Notes: generated by a model not told the origin, from the sequence alone. A DNA stretch of 64,000 nucleotides from Zobellia nedashkovskayae (GCF_015330125.1 NZ_JADDXR010000002.1:2368685-2432684); one strand, 5' to 3'. Counted from the stretch's first letter, positions 19,401-27,246 are shown. Numbers and translations are program-made.

Positions 19401-19885
19401 CAATGAAAAGCGGCTTTACAGAGCCAGACCCTCGTGAGGACCTTTCAGGTAATGACGTAGGTAGAAAGCTGTTGATTCTTGCCAGAGAATTGGATTTGAG
19501 CAACGAGTTTTCGGATATACATATTGAAAACCTGATACCGGAAGAATTGAGAGATGGCGATGTCAACCATTTTCTTGACAACTTAGATTTGGTAGATGCG
19601 AAGTTCAACGAAATTAAAAAGAACCAGAAACCAGGTCATGTACTTAGGTATGTGGGCGATTTACACGGAAACCTTCAAGAAGAGAAAGGTATACTGGATG
19701 TAAAATTGGTTTCGGTGCCAAAAGAAAGCGCATTGGGACAAGTAAAAGGTTCCGATTCTATAATAGAAATATATACGGAATCGTATGGGGAAAACCCGTT
19801 GGTGATTCAAGGAGCAGGAGCAGGAGCAGCGGTTACGGCAAGAGGTGTTTTTGGGGATATCCTCAGAATAGCCGAAAAAGGATAA
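16499..19885 (+). CDS. Trifunctional homoserine O-acetyltransferase / aspartate kinase / homoserine dehydrogenase
   Basis: This 1128-residue protein fuses three enzymes. Residues 1-320 are a MetX-type alpha/beta-hydrolase acyltransferase with nucleophile S122 (GGSLGGG), D265 (VDSDLFF) and H298 (LHGHDAF). Residues about 325-760 are aspartokinase (VLKFGGKSLANG, TLGRNGSNYSAA, VDGIYTANPD) with an ACT region. Residues about 770-1128 are homoserine dehydrogenase (IFGHGNVGG near 778, GVFSGSLSYIFN). It would phosphorylate aspartate, reduce the semialdehyde to homoserine, then acylate homoserine. The aspartokinase signature usually reads KFGGTS; here Lys333 replaces Thr. Asd, needed between the two ThrA steps, is not fused. 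An ATG at 16472 would add nine residues but lies in a hairpin loop. Confidence 0.92.
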   Translation: MLHHLKLANYTTISGVTQDIELSYQLFGQELHTAPIVQVNHALTGNSNVTGKGGWWSALIGEGRCIDTKKYTILSFNIPGNGDDKFIIDNYKDFVAGDIARIFLLGLHELEITKLFALLGGSLGGGIAWEMAAINPKMMQHLIPVASDWKSTDWLIGNCQIQEQFLVNSKQPVHDARMHAMLCYRTPESFKERFKRSTNEELQVFNVESWLRHHGEKLQERFQLSAYKLMNQLLKTIDVMRDGEQNFIDLQNSDVNIHIIGVDSDLFFTAKENKETFKRLAQANGNVTYGEVHSLHGHDAFLIEFEQMERLLEPIFSTNGKSKQAKVLKFGGKSLANGEGLERVLEIISSKVKEGENIAVVLSARAKGTDQLEAILEKAANGENYYKDFEAFEKYQKHTFKNVNLSAEFKDLAKLLEGVSLLGDYSLKIKDQLLSFGELISAKLVTKLLIGKGVKAVMLDARKLIKTDSNFGDASVNEVLSKEYVLRSFAKLDADEVPIITGFIASDEKGETTTLGRNGSNYSAALFANFLNAEELQNYTHVDGIYTANPDLVSDAKRISHLSYGEANELANFGATILHAKTIIPLLEKNIPLRILNTFNNDNEGTLISAKTEEGGIKSLSVIENVSLINVEGRGLLGKVGVDARIFSALQKSNISVSIISQGSSERGIGLVVNADQALEAKRALDREFESDYQSKDINMITVLDEVSVISIVGQDLSTFHRPYNSLIKNQIAPLLFNNTVSGKNVSLVLRKSDLNKALNVMHGQIFGISKKVNLVIFGHGNVGGTLIDQILKSTKTIQKRKGIDLNVFAVANSRKILLNKKGIPKNWKSAIEDKGIAYSVEDVIAYTKEHHLENLIVVDNTANSDFVAHYFEFVENGFDIVSSNKIANTLGFDYYQLLREELDKHQKQYLYETNVGAGLPLIDTIRLLHLSGENITGIKGVFSGSLSYIFNTFSESEEPFSNILRAAMKSGFTEPDPREDLSGNDVGRKLLILARELDLSNEFSDIHIENLIPEELRDGDVNHFLDNLDLVDAKFNEIKKNQKPGHVLRYVGDLHGNLQEEKGILDVKLVSVPKESALGQVKGSDSIIEIYTESYGENPLVIQGAGAGAAVTARGVFGDILRIAEKG

Positions 19886-19938
19886 TAAAATAAATTTGAA
19901 ACAGTAGAGAAAGTTCTCTTTCTGTAAATTACACGATC

Positions 19939-21102
19939 ATGGAAAAGAAATTTGAAACGAACGCCATTAGAACTCAGTTGGAACGCACTAAACATTTAGA
20001 GCACTCTGTACCAATGTACATGACTTCTAGTTTTGTGTTTGAAGATGCAGAAGATATGCGCGCTTCGTTTGCGGAGGAGAAGGAGAGAAACATCTACTCA
20101 CGCTATTCAAACCCGAATTCATCAGAATTCATAGAGAAGGTATGCCAGATGGAAGGTGCCGAAAATGGGTTTGCCTTTGCTTCCGGTATGGCTGCTGTAT
20201 TTTCTACGTTGGCTGCACTTTTAGATAGCGGAGATCATGTGCTTTCTGCACGAAATATTTTTGGCTCAACGCATTCGTTGTTCACCAACTTTTTTCCAAA
20301 ATGGAATATTGATCACACCTATTTTAAGATTGATGATTTAGATGCTATAGAGGGATTGATTACGCCAAAGACCAAAATTATATACGCAGAGTCTCCTACT
20401 AACCCAGGTGTAGATATATTGGATTTGGAAGCTTTAGGAAAGATTGCAAAAAAGCATAATCTAATTTTAGTCATAGATAATTGTTTTGCATCACCGTATT
20501 TGCAACAGCCTATTAAATTTGGAGCAGATTTGGTAATCCACTCCGGAACGAAATTAATGGACGGGCAAGGACGTGTACTTGCAGGTATTACAGTGGGGTC
20601 TAAAGAATTAATTGAGAAAGTATATCGCTTTTCTAGAATTACTGGGCCTGCCTTGTCGCCTTTTAATGCTTGGGTACTTTCTAAAAGCTTGGAAACACTG
20701 GCCGTTCGAGTTGACCGTCATTGTGAGAATGCATTAAAATTAGCTGAATTTTTGGAAGCTAATGACAAGGTAAACTGGGTTAAATATCCATTTCTAAAAT
20801 CGCATCCAAAATATGAAATTGCTAAAAAGCAGATGAAAGCTGGTGGATGTGTAGTAGCTTTTGAGATTAAGGGTGGACTACAAGCCGGACAAAAGTTTTT
20901 CGACTCTATAAAAATGTTATCGCTTTCGGCTAACTTGGGTGATGCACGTAGTATAGTAACGCATCCTGCCTCTACTACTCATAGTAAGCTTTCCGTAGAA
21001 GAAAGAGCAGAAACGGGCATTACAGATGGTATGGTCCGCGTATCAGTTGGTTTAGAACATATAGATGATATCATTGCCGATATTTCTCAGGCGTTAGGGT
21101 AG
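19939..21102 (+). CDS. metZ: O-succinylhomoserine sulfhydrylase-like enzyme (MetZ)
   Basis: This 387-residue PLP trans-sulfuration enzyme has its PLP lysine in HSGTKLMDGQGR near residue 205; the DGQGR tail is characteristic of MetZ rather than MetY or MetB. Other family motifs are YSRYSNPNS near 55 and FASGMAAVFSTLAALL near 80. It probably converts an activated homoserine and sulfide to homocysteine, like MetY two genes upstream. Cystathionine gamma-synthase or lyase activity cannot be excluded by eye. It is 53 bases after the fusion gene and closes the operon at a strong terminator. Confidence 0.85.
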   Translation: MEKKFETNAIRTQLERTKHLEHSVPMYMTSSFVFEDAEDMRASFAEEKERNIYSRYSNPNSSEFIEKVCQMEGAENGFAFASGMAAVFSTLAALLDSGDHVLSARNIFGSTHSLFTNFFPKWNIDHTYFKIDDLDAIEGLITPKTKIIYAESPTNPGVDILDLEALGKIAKKHNLILVIDNCFASPYLQQPIKFGADLVIHSGTKLMDGQGRVLAGITVGSKELIEKVYRFSRITGPALSPFNAWVLSKSLETLAVRVDRHCENALKLAEFLEANDKVNWVKYPFLKSHPKYEIAKKQMKAGGCVVAFEIKGGLQAGQKFFDSIKMLSLSANLGDARSIVTHPASTTHSKLSVEERAETGITDGMVRVSVGLEHIDDIIADISQALG

Positions 21103-21144
21103 AGAAGTAATACTTTAAAACCTAATTTTATATTTTACTTAAAC

Positions 21145-21177
21145 AAAAAAGAGCTTCCTAATTGGGAAGCTTTTTTG
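21145..21177 (+). terminator. Terminator of the metY-fusion-metZ operon
   Basis: The stem AGCTTCC / GGAAGCT, extended by flanking A and T runs, is followed by TTTTTTG. Confidence 0.9.
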
Positions 21178-21311
21178 TTCTAAAGTGTTGACTAAAGCTT
21201 TTAACCGGAGATACATGCTGCGACCAGCATAACTTACCTTGTTTCCATTTTGGTATATCTTTTTAGAAAAACGGTCAAATAAGTCAGAAAGCATAGTTGC
21301 AACTTTGTACT

Positions 21312-22454
21312 ATGAAAAAAATAACCAATTTTGGAATTTTTACATTACTCTTTGTTAGTAGTTTAATCATAATGGTGGGTGCTGTAATTGCACCATCACT
21401 ATCAGGAATAATAGAGCACTTAAATTTTAACTATTCCCCGGGTTGGCTTATAACCCTTCCTTCACTCGGTGTTGTTGTTTTTGCACCTTTGGCGGGTCGT
21501 TTTTTGCCAAAAATCGGGGCTTTCAAAATGTTATGCTTTGGCTTAATACCTTACGCGCTATTAGGTGTCGCTGGGGCTTTTATCAACAACAACTATGTTT
21601 TAATTGTAGATCGGTTTCTTTTGGGTGGTGCTACTGTGGCAATTCAAATATCAGTAGGTTCTTTTATAGCTGACTGTTTTACAGGGGAAAAAAGAATGAA
21701 ACTCATTGCATGGCAAGGTATGGCCGTAGAATTAGGCGGCGTAATCTTTTTGTCTATCGGAGGTGTTTTAGGAGAGTTGAATTGGCAATACCCATTTTAC
21801 ATTTACCTTATAGCCCTTGTTTGTTTTTTGTTCGTTTTGAAAACATTGCCCAATTATTCCAGCAAAATAGAACCTGAGGAAGAAATTTTGCCTCTGGAAA
21901 AAGAAGACAGTGCCAAGGTGAAAATGATTTTTTTGGCAGCTTTATTGGCAATGGTATTGTTCTTTGTCAGTTTTGTGACCTTGCCAATTTACTTGCCCAA
22001 GAGCTTCGGGTTTAGTGAATCTTTAATTGGGTATTATATGGCGTTTATCTCGGTGGTAGCTGTGGTAACGGCAAGTCAAATGCCAAAGATGGTTGCAAGA
22101 TTTGGAGCCGAAAATACAGTGGTTATAGGCTTTTTGTTTTTTTTACTGGGTTATATAAGCTTGGTGACTTCAGGTACTGTTGTGTTTTTAATATTGACTT
22201 CCACCTTTATAGGAATCGGATTTGGTTTTACCATTCCATTATTGAATCATATGATGATTGAAGCAAGTTCTAGTGCTAATCTGGGCAAAAATTTGGGCTT
22301 ATATTCTATGGGAGTTTTTGGCGGGCAATTTTTATCCACTTTTATAGATTACGTATCCGATGACTATAAAACCATTTATACGGTTGCCGCTGTATTGGCT
22401 TTTCTTATAGCCGTAGGTCTGTTCTATGCTTTTAAGAAAATAGACCAGCAATAG
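21312..22454 (+). CDS. MFS transporter
   Basis: A 380-residue major facilitator superfamily protein with about 12 hydrophobic segments (for example NFGIFTLLFVSSLIIMVGAVIAP and the loop-2 region LAGRFLPKIGAFKM), and a charged central loop at about residues 185-205 (EPEEEILPLEKEDSAKVK). The chosen ATG at 21312 gives a normal start MKKITNFG; an in-frame TTG 15 bases upstream is less likely. The box CAACTTTG (21300-21307) just before it resembles a -7 element, which would make the message nearly leaderless. Substrate unknown. The following AraC gene suggests an inducible transporter, but this is only context. Confidence 0.85.
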   Translation: MKKITNFGIFTLLFVSSLIIMVGAVIAPSLSGIIEHLNFNYSPGWLITLPSLGVVVFAPLAGRFLPKIGAFKMLCFGLIPYALLGVAGAFINNNYVLIVDRFLLGGATVAIQISVGSFIADCFTGEKRMKLIAWQGMAVELGGVIFLSIGGVLGELNWQYPFYIYLIALVCFLFVLKTLPNYSSKIEPEEEILPLEKEDSAKVKMIFLAALLAMVLFFVSFVTLPIYLPKSFGFSESLIGYYMAFISVVAVVTASQMPKMVARFGAENTVVIGFLFFLLGYISLVTSGTVVFLILTSTFIGIGFGFTIPLLNHMMIEASSSANLGKNLGLYSMGVFGGQFLSTFIDYVSDDYKTIYTVAAVLAFLIAVGLFYAFKKIDQQ

Positions 22455-22472
22455 TTCTATTTTTTTTCTAAC

Positions 22473-22480
22473 TACTTTTG
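22473..22480 (+). promoter_or_regulatory. -7 promoter element of the AraC gene
   Basis: TACTTTTG matches TAnnTTTG exactly, 20 bases before the start codon, so the regulator can be transcribed independently of the MFS gene. Confidence 0.45.
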
Positions 22481-22499
22481 AAATAGGTACGAAGAAAAA

Positions 22500-23267
22500 A
22501 TGGCTAGAGAAGTTTGGGAGAATAAAATTCAAATTATAGAGGAACCTGACCAGAAAACAAAAATGCTTTCGGTCAATTCGTTCGGTATTTACTTTGAGCT
22601 CTCTCCTGAAAAGACATTGGGAATACATTTTAAACCCTTAAATGAATCTTTTAAAAATCAGACTTTTGATTCGCAAAATGGCACGCTAATTAATTTTGAA
22701 AGAGACTTAATTGAAGAAGATGATATTGAGTATGCGTTAGATGTAATGTCACTTTTTAACCGTTCGCCTCAATTAGTTTTAAACATATCTAAGCAAGTAA
22801 AACAGGTTCAACAAGTAATGCTGCTTATAACCGAAGAATACAATAACCCCAATTCTTCGTATATCATGCTAAAGACTTTATTGAAGTTGATGTTCCTTAA
22901 TCTCATTCGTTTTCAAAATAAAGATTTTCTGGGGCAGGACCAGAATCAAAAGCGAATTTTTCAATTTTTAGAGCTAATGGAAACTTCTTTCCTGAAGCAA
23001 ACGGCATCTACGTATTATGCAGCTGAAATAGGAATTAGTGAAAAACGTCTCAATCAAATTCTAAAAGAGAAGTTGGACATGACCGCTAAACAGATTATCC
23101 AACAACGTCAGATAACCGAAGCTAAACGCCGACTAATCAAAAGCGAAATAACCATTAAAGAACTGGCTTTTTTGTTAGGGTTTGATTCGTTCAGTAGTTT
23201 TTCCAGATTCTTCAAAAAAGCAGTGGGGAAGAGTCCGTCTACATATAGGTTGGAGCACCGTGAGTAG
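22500..23267 (+). CDS. AraC family transcriptional regulator
   Basis: The 255-residue protein ends in an AraC-type DNA-binding domain of two helix-turn-helix units (about residues 155-252: AAEIGISEKRLNQILKEKL, then IKELAFLLGFDSFSSFSRFFKK and the closing GKSPSTYRLEH). The N-terminal 140 residues are a sensing domain without a recognisable ligand fold. It is 45 bases downstream of the MFS transporter and probably controls it, but no operator is obvious. Confidence 0.9.
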   Translation: MAREVWENKIQIIEEPDQKTKMLSVNSFGIYFELSPEKTLGIHFKPLNESFKNQTFDSQNGTLINFERDLIEEDDIEYALDVMSLFNRSPQLVLNISKQVKQVQQVMLLITEEYNNPNSSYIMLKTLLKLMFLNLIRFQNKDFLGQDQNQKRIFQFLELMETSFLKQTASTYYAAEIGISEKRLNQILKEKLDMTAKQIIQQRQITEAKRRLIKSEITIKELAFLLGFDSFSSFSRFFKKAVGKSPSTYRLEHRE

Positions 23268-23309
23268 GTCTCTTGTTCTTTTATGGTGCCAAAATGATGT
23301 AATCAGTAT

Positions 23310-23969
23310 CTATTTATAGTGTTTTGCAGCCACTGTTTTTGGGTTAATCTTCCTTTTCCAATAGATAATATAGATAGTTCCAAGAACAGTAGGAAGTGTC
23401 CAAGCAATGAGGTTTCCAATACTGAGGCCGGCAATAATAAATGCCGTTATAGAAGCGATTAAGGCACCTATCATTTTTACAATATGAGATAGTAGCCACC
23501 CGTTTTTGGTCTTCTGGGGATTTCTATAAAACTGAAAATCTTTTAAAGTTAGGAGAAGTCCAAATCCTCCAAAGAATACATATAATATACCCATAGTATT
23601 CGTTTTCAAAAAGGTATACAAACCAATGCCCAGCATTAGTATCGAAAAGAAAAGCATACTCCCTGAAATTACTTTGTCTACAACGTTGGCTTTAGTTTTT
23701 ATCTTGAAAGCCAACGCACGATTACCAATTAAAACTAGATATACAGTGAACAAGCCTATTAGTAGCAAGAATAGATTTTCATGATTTGGCATCATGGCTA
23801 TTGGCATAGAAATTACTGAGCTGCCAATCATGCCTATAGAAAATAACTTGCCTAATTTCTTATGTAAGGAGCTGCCTTTTTAAACAATGATACTTCCAAT
23901 ACCGGTAATCAATCCCACTCCTCCTAAGAAAGCGTGAATGTAAATGAGGATTTTTATTGTTTGTTCCAT
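23310..23969 (-). pseudogene. DUF2306-like membrane protein gene interrupted by one in-frame stop
   Basis: On the minus strand a reading frame begins at ATG 23969 (MEQTIKILIYIHAFLGGVGL...), meets a TAA at codon 30 (23882-23880), and continues in the same frame as KGSSLHKKLGKLF and then a hydrophobic protein to 23310. Translation across the stop gives a continuous 219-codon membrane protein with about six helices; the interrupted stretch would read IIV-x-KGSSLHKK, where Lys (AAA to TAA, one base) is the natural ancestral residue. The 173-codon downstream part lacks its first helix, so function is probably lost. A sequencing error is the alternative. The family assignment to DUF2306 is tentative. 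Confidence 0.7.
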
Positions 23970-24093
23970 GGTAGTTGTATTGGTTATTAGAGTAAAACTC
24001 GGACAATACCATGGTTTTTAAAAGAAGATGTTTCCGAACTGTAGTTATTAGGGGTTGAATCGAAATTTGATTGATAATGTCAAATGTTGACTT

Positions 24094-24954
24094 TTATTGC
24101 TCCAGTAGCGCGTTAAGCTTCTCAACAGTCTCTCCCGGTAAATCCTTAAGGGTTTGAATGTGCTTTGTATTTGTTTTCCAAAAGGTTTTTGGTTCTTTAG
24201 CTAAATTGAAAATGGATTGTCCGCGCTCAAACGGCACAGCTCTATCTTCTTTACTATGGATGATTAACTTTGGAGTATTGTTGATATCCGAAATATCTCT
24301 AATGGCCAGATAATCTTGATTATATTCTGTGGAATCTTTAATGAAATTACGCATCAATAATCCCTGAAAATTATCTTCAATAAAGCTGTGGGCAGATGCT
24401 AAAGAACCATCCAAAACCAAAACGTCTACTTTATCAGGGTTGTCTTTGGTAAGCTTAACGGCAACTTGGCCGCCTAAAGACATGCCGTATACTACGGTTT
24501 TGATACTGTCATTTTTAACATGCTTCAAAAAATCCGTGAATGCTTCTTCGGTATCTTTCATAATACCCTTGTAACCGGGTTTTCCTGTAGATTTTCCATA
24601 CCCTCGCCAATCCGTAGAATATACCCTGAACCCATTATTTACTAAGGGTTTAATTAAATCTTTGTAAGTGCTGGTATTACCACTGTTTCCTCTAATCAAA
24701 AATATATTGGCTTTAGGTGCTGTTTTTGGATAGAAAAGATAGGTGTGAATGATAATAGAATCTTCTACTTTTAAGATACTCTCTGAATATTCTAAGTTGG
24801 TCATATTGCCAACTTCAGTATCAGGTCTGTAAAATAATGTTGATTCATCGTTAGTGATTAGAGCTTTTACATATCGGTCAGACTGATAAACATAAACCGT
24901 GTAAGCTGCTAATAGAATTAAAACAACAAGACCTATAATTTTTATTTTCTTCAT
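24094..24954 (-). CDS. Membrane-anchored alpha/beta hydrolase
   Basis: The 286-residue protein has one N-terminal hydrophobic segment (KIIGLVVLILLAAYTVYVYQ) acting as signal anchor, then an alpha/beta-hydrolase fold. Visible elements are the oxyanion-side RGNSGNTSTY, the nucleophile elbow GMSLGGQ (Ser near residue 164), an acid in HSKEDRAVPF and a C-terminal His in TKHIQTL. It resembles BEM46/ABHD13-type serine hydrolases. Substrate unknown. It appears to be in a small minus-strand group with the 142-residue protein gene, 61 bases apart. Confidence 0.85.
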   Translation of the reverse strand: MKKIKIIGLVVLILLAAYTVYVYQSDRYVKALITNDESTLFYRPDTEVGNMTNLEYSESILKVEDSIIIHTYLFYPKTAPKANIFLIRGNSGNTSTYKDLIKPLVNNGFRVYSTDWRGYGKSTGKPGYKGIMKDTEEAFTDFLKHVKNDSIKTVVYGMSLGGQVAVKLTKDNPDKVDVLVLDGSLASAHSFIEDNFQGLLMRNFIKDSTEYNQDYLAIRDISDINNTPKLIIHSKEDRAVPFERGQSIFNLAKEPKTFWKTNTKHIQTLKDLPGETVEKLNALLEQ

Positions 24955-25015
24955 TTAAATAAGCTTTGAATGCACCTTGCTAATAAATTAATGACGACTA
25001 TTAGTAATAGATACA

Positions 25016-25444
25016 TTAAATATTAATATCTATAGGTCTTGCATAAGGTGTTCTGTTCACTGGTAATTCCAGTTGCTCTAAAATAGCATCTAAATCGGCT
25101 ATAGAATCCTCATCTATGATTTGAGTATTAATGGTCAGTTCTTCTAGTTTCGATTTCAATATATAATCTCCAGCAAATTTTTTGATTTGGGTAATTTCAT
25201 TCAAATTCATTTTTTTAGTCTGAAATAAAAGGTTTTTACTGATAGTGCCATTTTCAATAGTCAAGTATTGTTTTTTGTTTTCATAAATATATTGGGCTAG
25301 GTACAAAATGAATATTACAAAATATGTATAATCAAACCATTGTCTTTTACTGCTGAAGAAAAGTGTCAATATTACTAGGACTCCCCAAGCAATAGATATA
25401 AAAAGGTTTACTCTTAATCTTTTCTTTTTGTACCGTATGTTCAT
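25016..25444 (-). CDS. Hypothetical two-helix membrane protein with PH-like tail
   Basis: This 142-residue protein has a basic start, two hydrophobic helices (about residues 12-30 and 38-54) and a cytoplasmic tail. The tail (QYLTIENGTISKNLLFQTKKMNL, then ITQIKKFAGDYILKS) resembles the small bacterial PH-like domain found after paired helices. I do not recognise a function. It is upstream of the alpha/beta hydrolase on the same strand. Confidence 0.65.
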   Translation of the reverse strand: MNIRYKKKRLRVNLFISIAWGVLVILTLFFSSKRQWFDYTYFVIFILYLAQYIYENKKQYLTIENGTISKNLLFQTKKMNLNEITQIKKFAGDYILKSKLEELTINTQIIDEDSIADLDAILEQLELPVNRTPYARPIDINI

Positions 25445-25743
25445 TTTCTAGTTTAGCTTAATGCTTTACACATATCTTTATAAGACCGGAACTAAAATAA
25501 GTAAAATCTTATACATTGGTTTCCAATGTATTTAGGAATTGACACAAACTTGCTGCAATCCTGTAAGCACTTGATCAATTTGGAATAAGACTGTGGCGCA
25601 TAAACTCTGTCAATACGGTAGTATTTAGAAAATCATTTTTCGGTTGGTAGGAGTAAAGGACTGATTGATTCAATATTTAATAGTAATTTTAAGTAGTATG
25701 CACTGTAGTAGACTTACAATTGATGACATGCTTATTTTTAAAT
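25445..25743. other. Intergenic region without a recognisable gene
   Basis: About 300 AT-rich bases upstream of the minus-strand 142-residue gene. I see no convincing reading frame, RNA or repeat. It may hold that gene's promoter. Confidence 0.5.
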
Positions 25744-25775
25744 AAAAAAAGGACTTCACTTAGAAGCCCTTTTTA
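25744..25775 (-). terminator. Terminator of the phosphatase-like gene
   Basis: A stem of about 11 pairs with one A-C mismatch (AAAAAGGACTTC / GAAGCCCTTTTT, loop ACTTA) is flanked by an A run on the plus strand, which is a T run for minus-strand transcripts ending from 25783. Confidence 0.75.
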
Positions 25776-25782
25776 AAAATGG

Positions 25783-26451
25783 TTATTGGGTTTTTGCAGA
25801 GGTGTTTATGAGGTGGTTGATACGGGTGGTTATATATAGCATTTCCCTAGCAATAGAGTTTGGTTCTGAAATGAATAGTTCAACGGAATCCTCATCTTGA
25901 ATATTATGGGTTTGTTCAAGTACTATTTTAAATGGGTCATTTTTAGTTATAGGTAAGCTTTTTAAAGCTTTTGGGAAAGCAAGCCAACTGCCAGAGCCGT
26001 ACTTAATTTTATATGTCATGGGATGTTCTCCTCTAACCTTTCTAGTTTTAAATCCGTAATCATTTAAAGAAGCAATACTTGATAAGGCCTTGATTTTAGG
26101 ATTTATACCTGCTGATTGAATGTTGAACCTATCTTGGCGTCCGTAATAGAACAAGCCCGTTTTAAGCCAAATGGAAGCGAGTTGACTTAATTCTTGATTA
26201 CTTTGGTCTATAAATACCACCAGAGTTTTTTTGTTATTGTTGGATTTCTTGAATAAACTATAAGCTACTTGGTCTAATAATAATAGCCTTTCGGCTGGGA
26301 TTTCCTTTAGCGTAGTGCCAATGGTAACAATGGATTGTTCTACTTTATTGTTGAGGTTTTGAGCGGTTATGGTTTGCTGAAATAAAAGGAACAGCGCCAC
26401 CATTGGGATGGTTGTTTTCATAAGGTTTCTGTTTTTAATTAATTTGTTCAT
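25783..26451 (-). CDS. Secreted low-molecular-weight phosphatase-like protein lacking catalytic residues
   Basis: This 222-residue protein has a signal peptide (MKTTIPMVALFLLFQQTITA after an internal Met at residue 11; starting at 26421 is equally plausible). The mature part resembles the Bacteroidota LMW protein-tyrosine-phosphatase/arsenate-reductase-like family: EIPAERLLLLD, the P-loop position VVFIDQSNQELSQ at residues 78-90, then ASIWLKTGLFYYG, NIQSAGINPKIKALSSI and LNDYGFKT. In active relatives the P-loop reads F-I-C-T-H-N-S-R-R-S. Here the Cys is Asp82 and the Cx5R arginine is Leu88, so phosphatase chemistry should be absent. The family call is from motif order only. Confidence 0.6.
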   Translation of the reverse strand: MNKLIKNRNLMKTTIPMVALFLLFQQTITAQNLNNKVEQSIVTIGTTLKEIPAERLLLLDQVAYSLFKKSNNNKKTLVVFIDQSNQELSQLASIWLKTGLFYYGRQDRFNIQSAGINPKIKALSSIASLNDYGFKTRKVRGEHPMTYKIKYGSGSWLAFPKALKSLPITKNDPFKIVLEQTHNIQDEDSVELFISEPNSIAREMLYITTRINHLINTSAKTQ

Positions 26452-26570
26452 TGCAATAAAACGATTAATAAAATTAAATTTTTTAAGTAAAAATCATAAA
26501 GAATTTAAATACTTAGTTTGCCTGTACAAAATGTTATCGTTGCATATTAATTGCAATATTACGATTAATA
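26451..26570 (+). repeat. Pair of direct 20-mers 100 bases apart
   Basis: TTGCAATAAAACGATTAATA at 26451-26470 and TTGCAATATTACGATTAATA at 26551-26570 agree at 18 of 20 positions. The first abuts the start codon of the minus-strand phosphatase-like gene. They could be regulator sites or a small duplication. Confidence 0.6.
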
Positions 26571-26835
26571 GGTATTCAATTACAAAATTTTGTAATTAAA
26601 TCATTGGTTTCTAGGGCGATTTAACGTTTAGGTAATATTTGAAGTATATGCGGAGTAGTGAAAATTTAGATACTCAGCTGTTATGGAAAGAATCTTAAAA
26701 AGATACGGCTAATACTACGGTATTTCTTTATGAATACAATTTATAGGTTATCGATTGGTAAACATTAGCCATTATGAAATCTTACAGAAGGCACGATATA
26801 ACTACGTTTCCGTCTATTTTTGCTATATTTACCCC
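26452..26835. other. Intergenic region with repeated and palindromic sequences
   Basis: This 384-base AT-rich region separates the minus-strand phosphatase-like gene from the Rrf2 gene. It holds two near-identical 20-mers and a perfect 20-bp palindrome (listed separately). No reading frame is convincing. Just before the Rrf2 start, TATATTTA (26824-26831) resembles a -7 box. Confidence 0.5.
26578..26597. promoter_or_regulatory. Perfect 20-bp palindrome
   Basis: AATTACAAAATTTTGTAATT is a complete inverted repeat in the gap between divergent genes. It could be a dimer-binding operator. AT richness makes chance occurrence possible. Confidence 0.4.
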
Positions 26836-27246
26836 ATGCTCTCAAAAAAGACAAAATACGGGTTAAAGGCACTAGCTTACTTGGCTTCACAGGAAGACAA
26901 GCAGCCAGTACAAATATCTGAAATAGCCCAGGCAGAGAATATCTCTCAAAAGTTTTTGGAGAGTATCTTATTGTCACTTCGCAAGAGCGGATTTTTAGGA
27001 TCTAAGAAAGGTAAGGGTGGTGGCTATTACTTAATTAAGGACCCAAAAGAGGTCTTAATGACAGATGTTATGCGTATTTTGGAAGGCCCTATAGCCATGG
27101 TTCCCTGTGTGAGTCTCAACTTCTACGAAAAATGTGCGGACTGCCCAGATGAGGCTACATGCTCTGTAAATAAGCTCATGCTTATGGTGCGCGATGCCAA
27201 TTTAGAGGTGTACCGTAACAACACTTTGGCCGATTTAATAGTCTGA
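26836..27246 (+). CDS. Rrf2 family transcriptional regulator
   Basis: The start at ATG 26836 gives a 136-residue Rrf2 protein, beginning MLSKKTKYGLKALAYLA; the longer frame from 26755 adds a sequence with no family similarity. The winged helix covers residues 1-80 (ISEIAQAENISQKFLESILLSL, wing GSKKGKGGGYYL). Four cysteines follow, C91, C100, C103 and C109, resembling the Fe-S-binding region of IscR-type members. It directly precedes the sulfate-assimilation operon, so a role like CymR/IscR in sensing cysteine or Fe-S status is likely. The effector is inferred, not shown. Confidence 0.9.
   Translation: MLSKKTKYGLKALAYLASQEDKQPVQISEIAQAENISQKFLESILLSLRKSGFLGSKKGKGGGYYLIKDPKEVLMTDVMRILEGPIAMVPCVSLNFYEKCADCPDEATCSVNKLMLMVRDANLEVYRNNTLADLIV

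Noticed and set aside
21215..21230. ATGCTG/CAGCAT hairpin upstream of the MFS gene, considered as a riboswitch element.
   Set aside because: Only six pairs, with no conserved aptamer sequence around it.
22332..22628. A 98-codon minus-strand frame across the MFS-AraC junction.
   Set aside because: It overlaps two well-supported genes and the AraC promoter; no recognisable protein.
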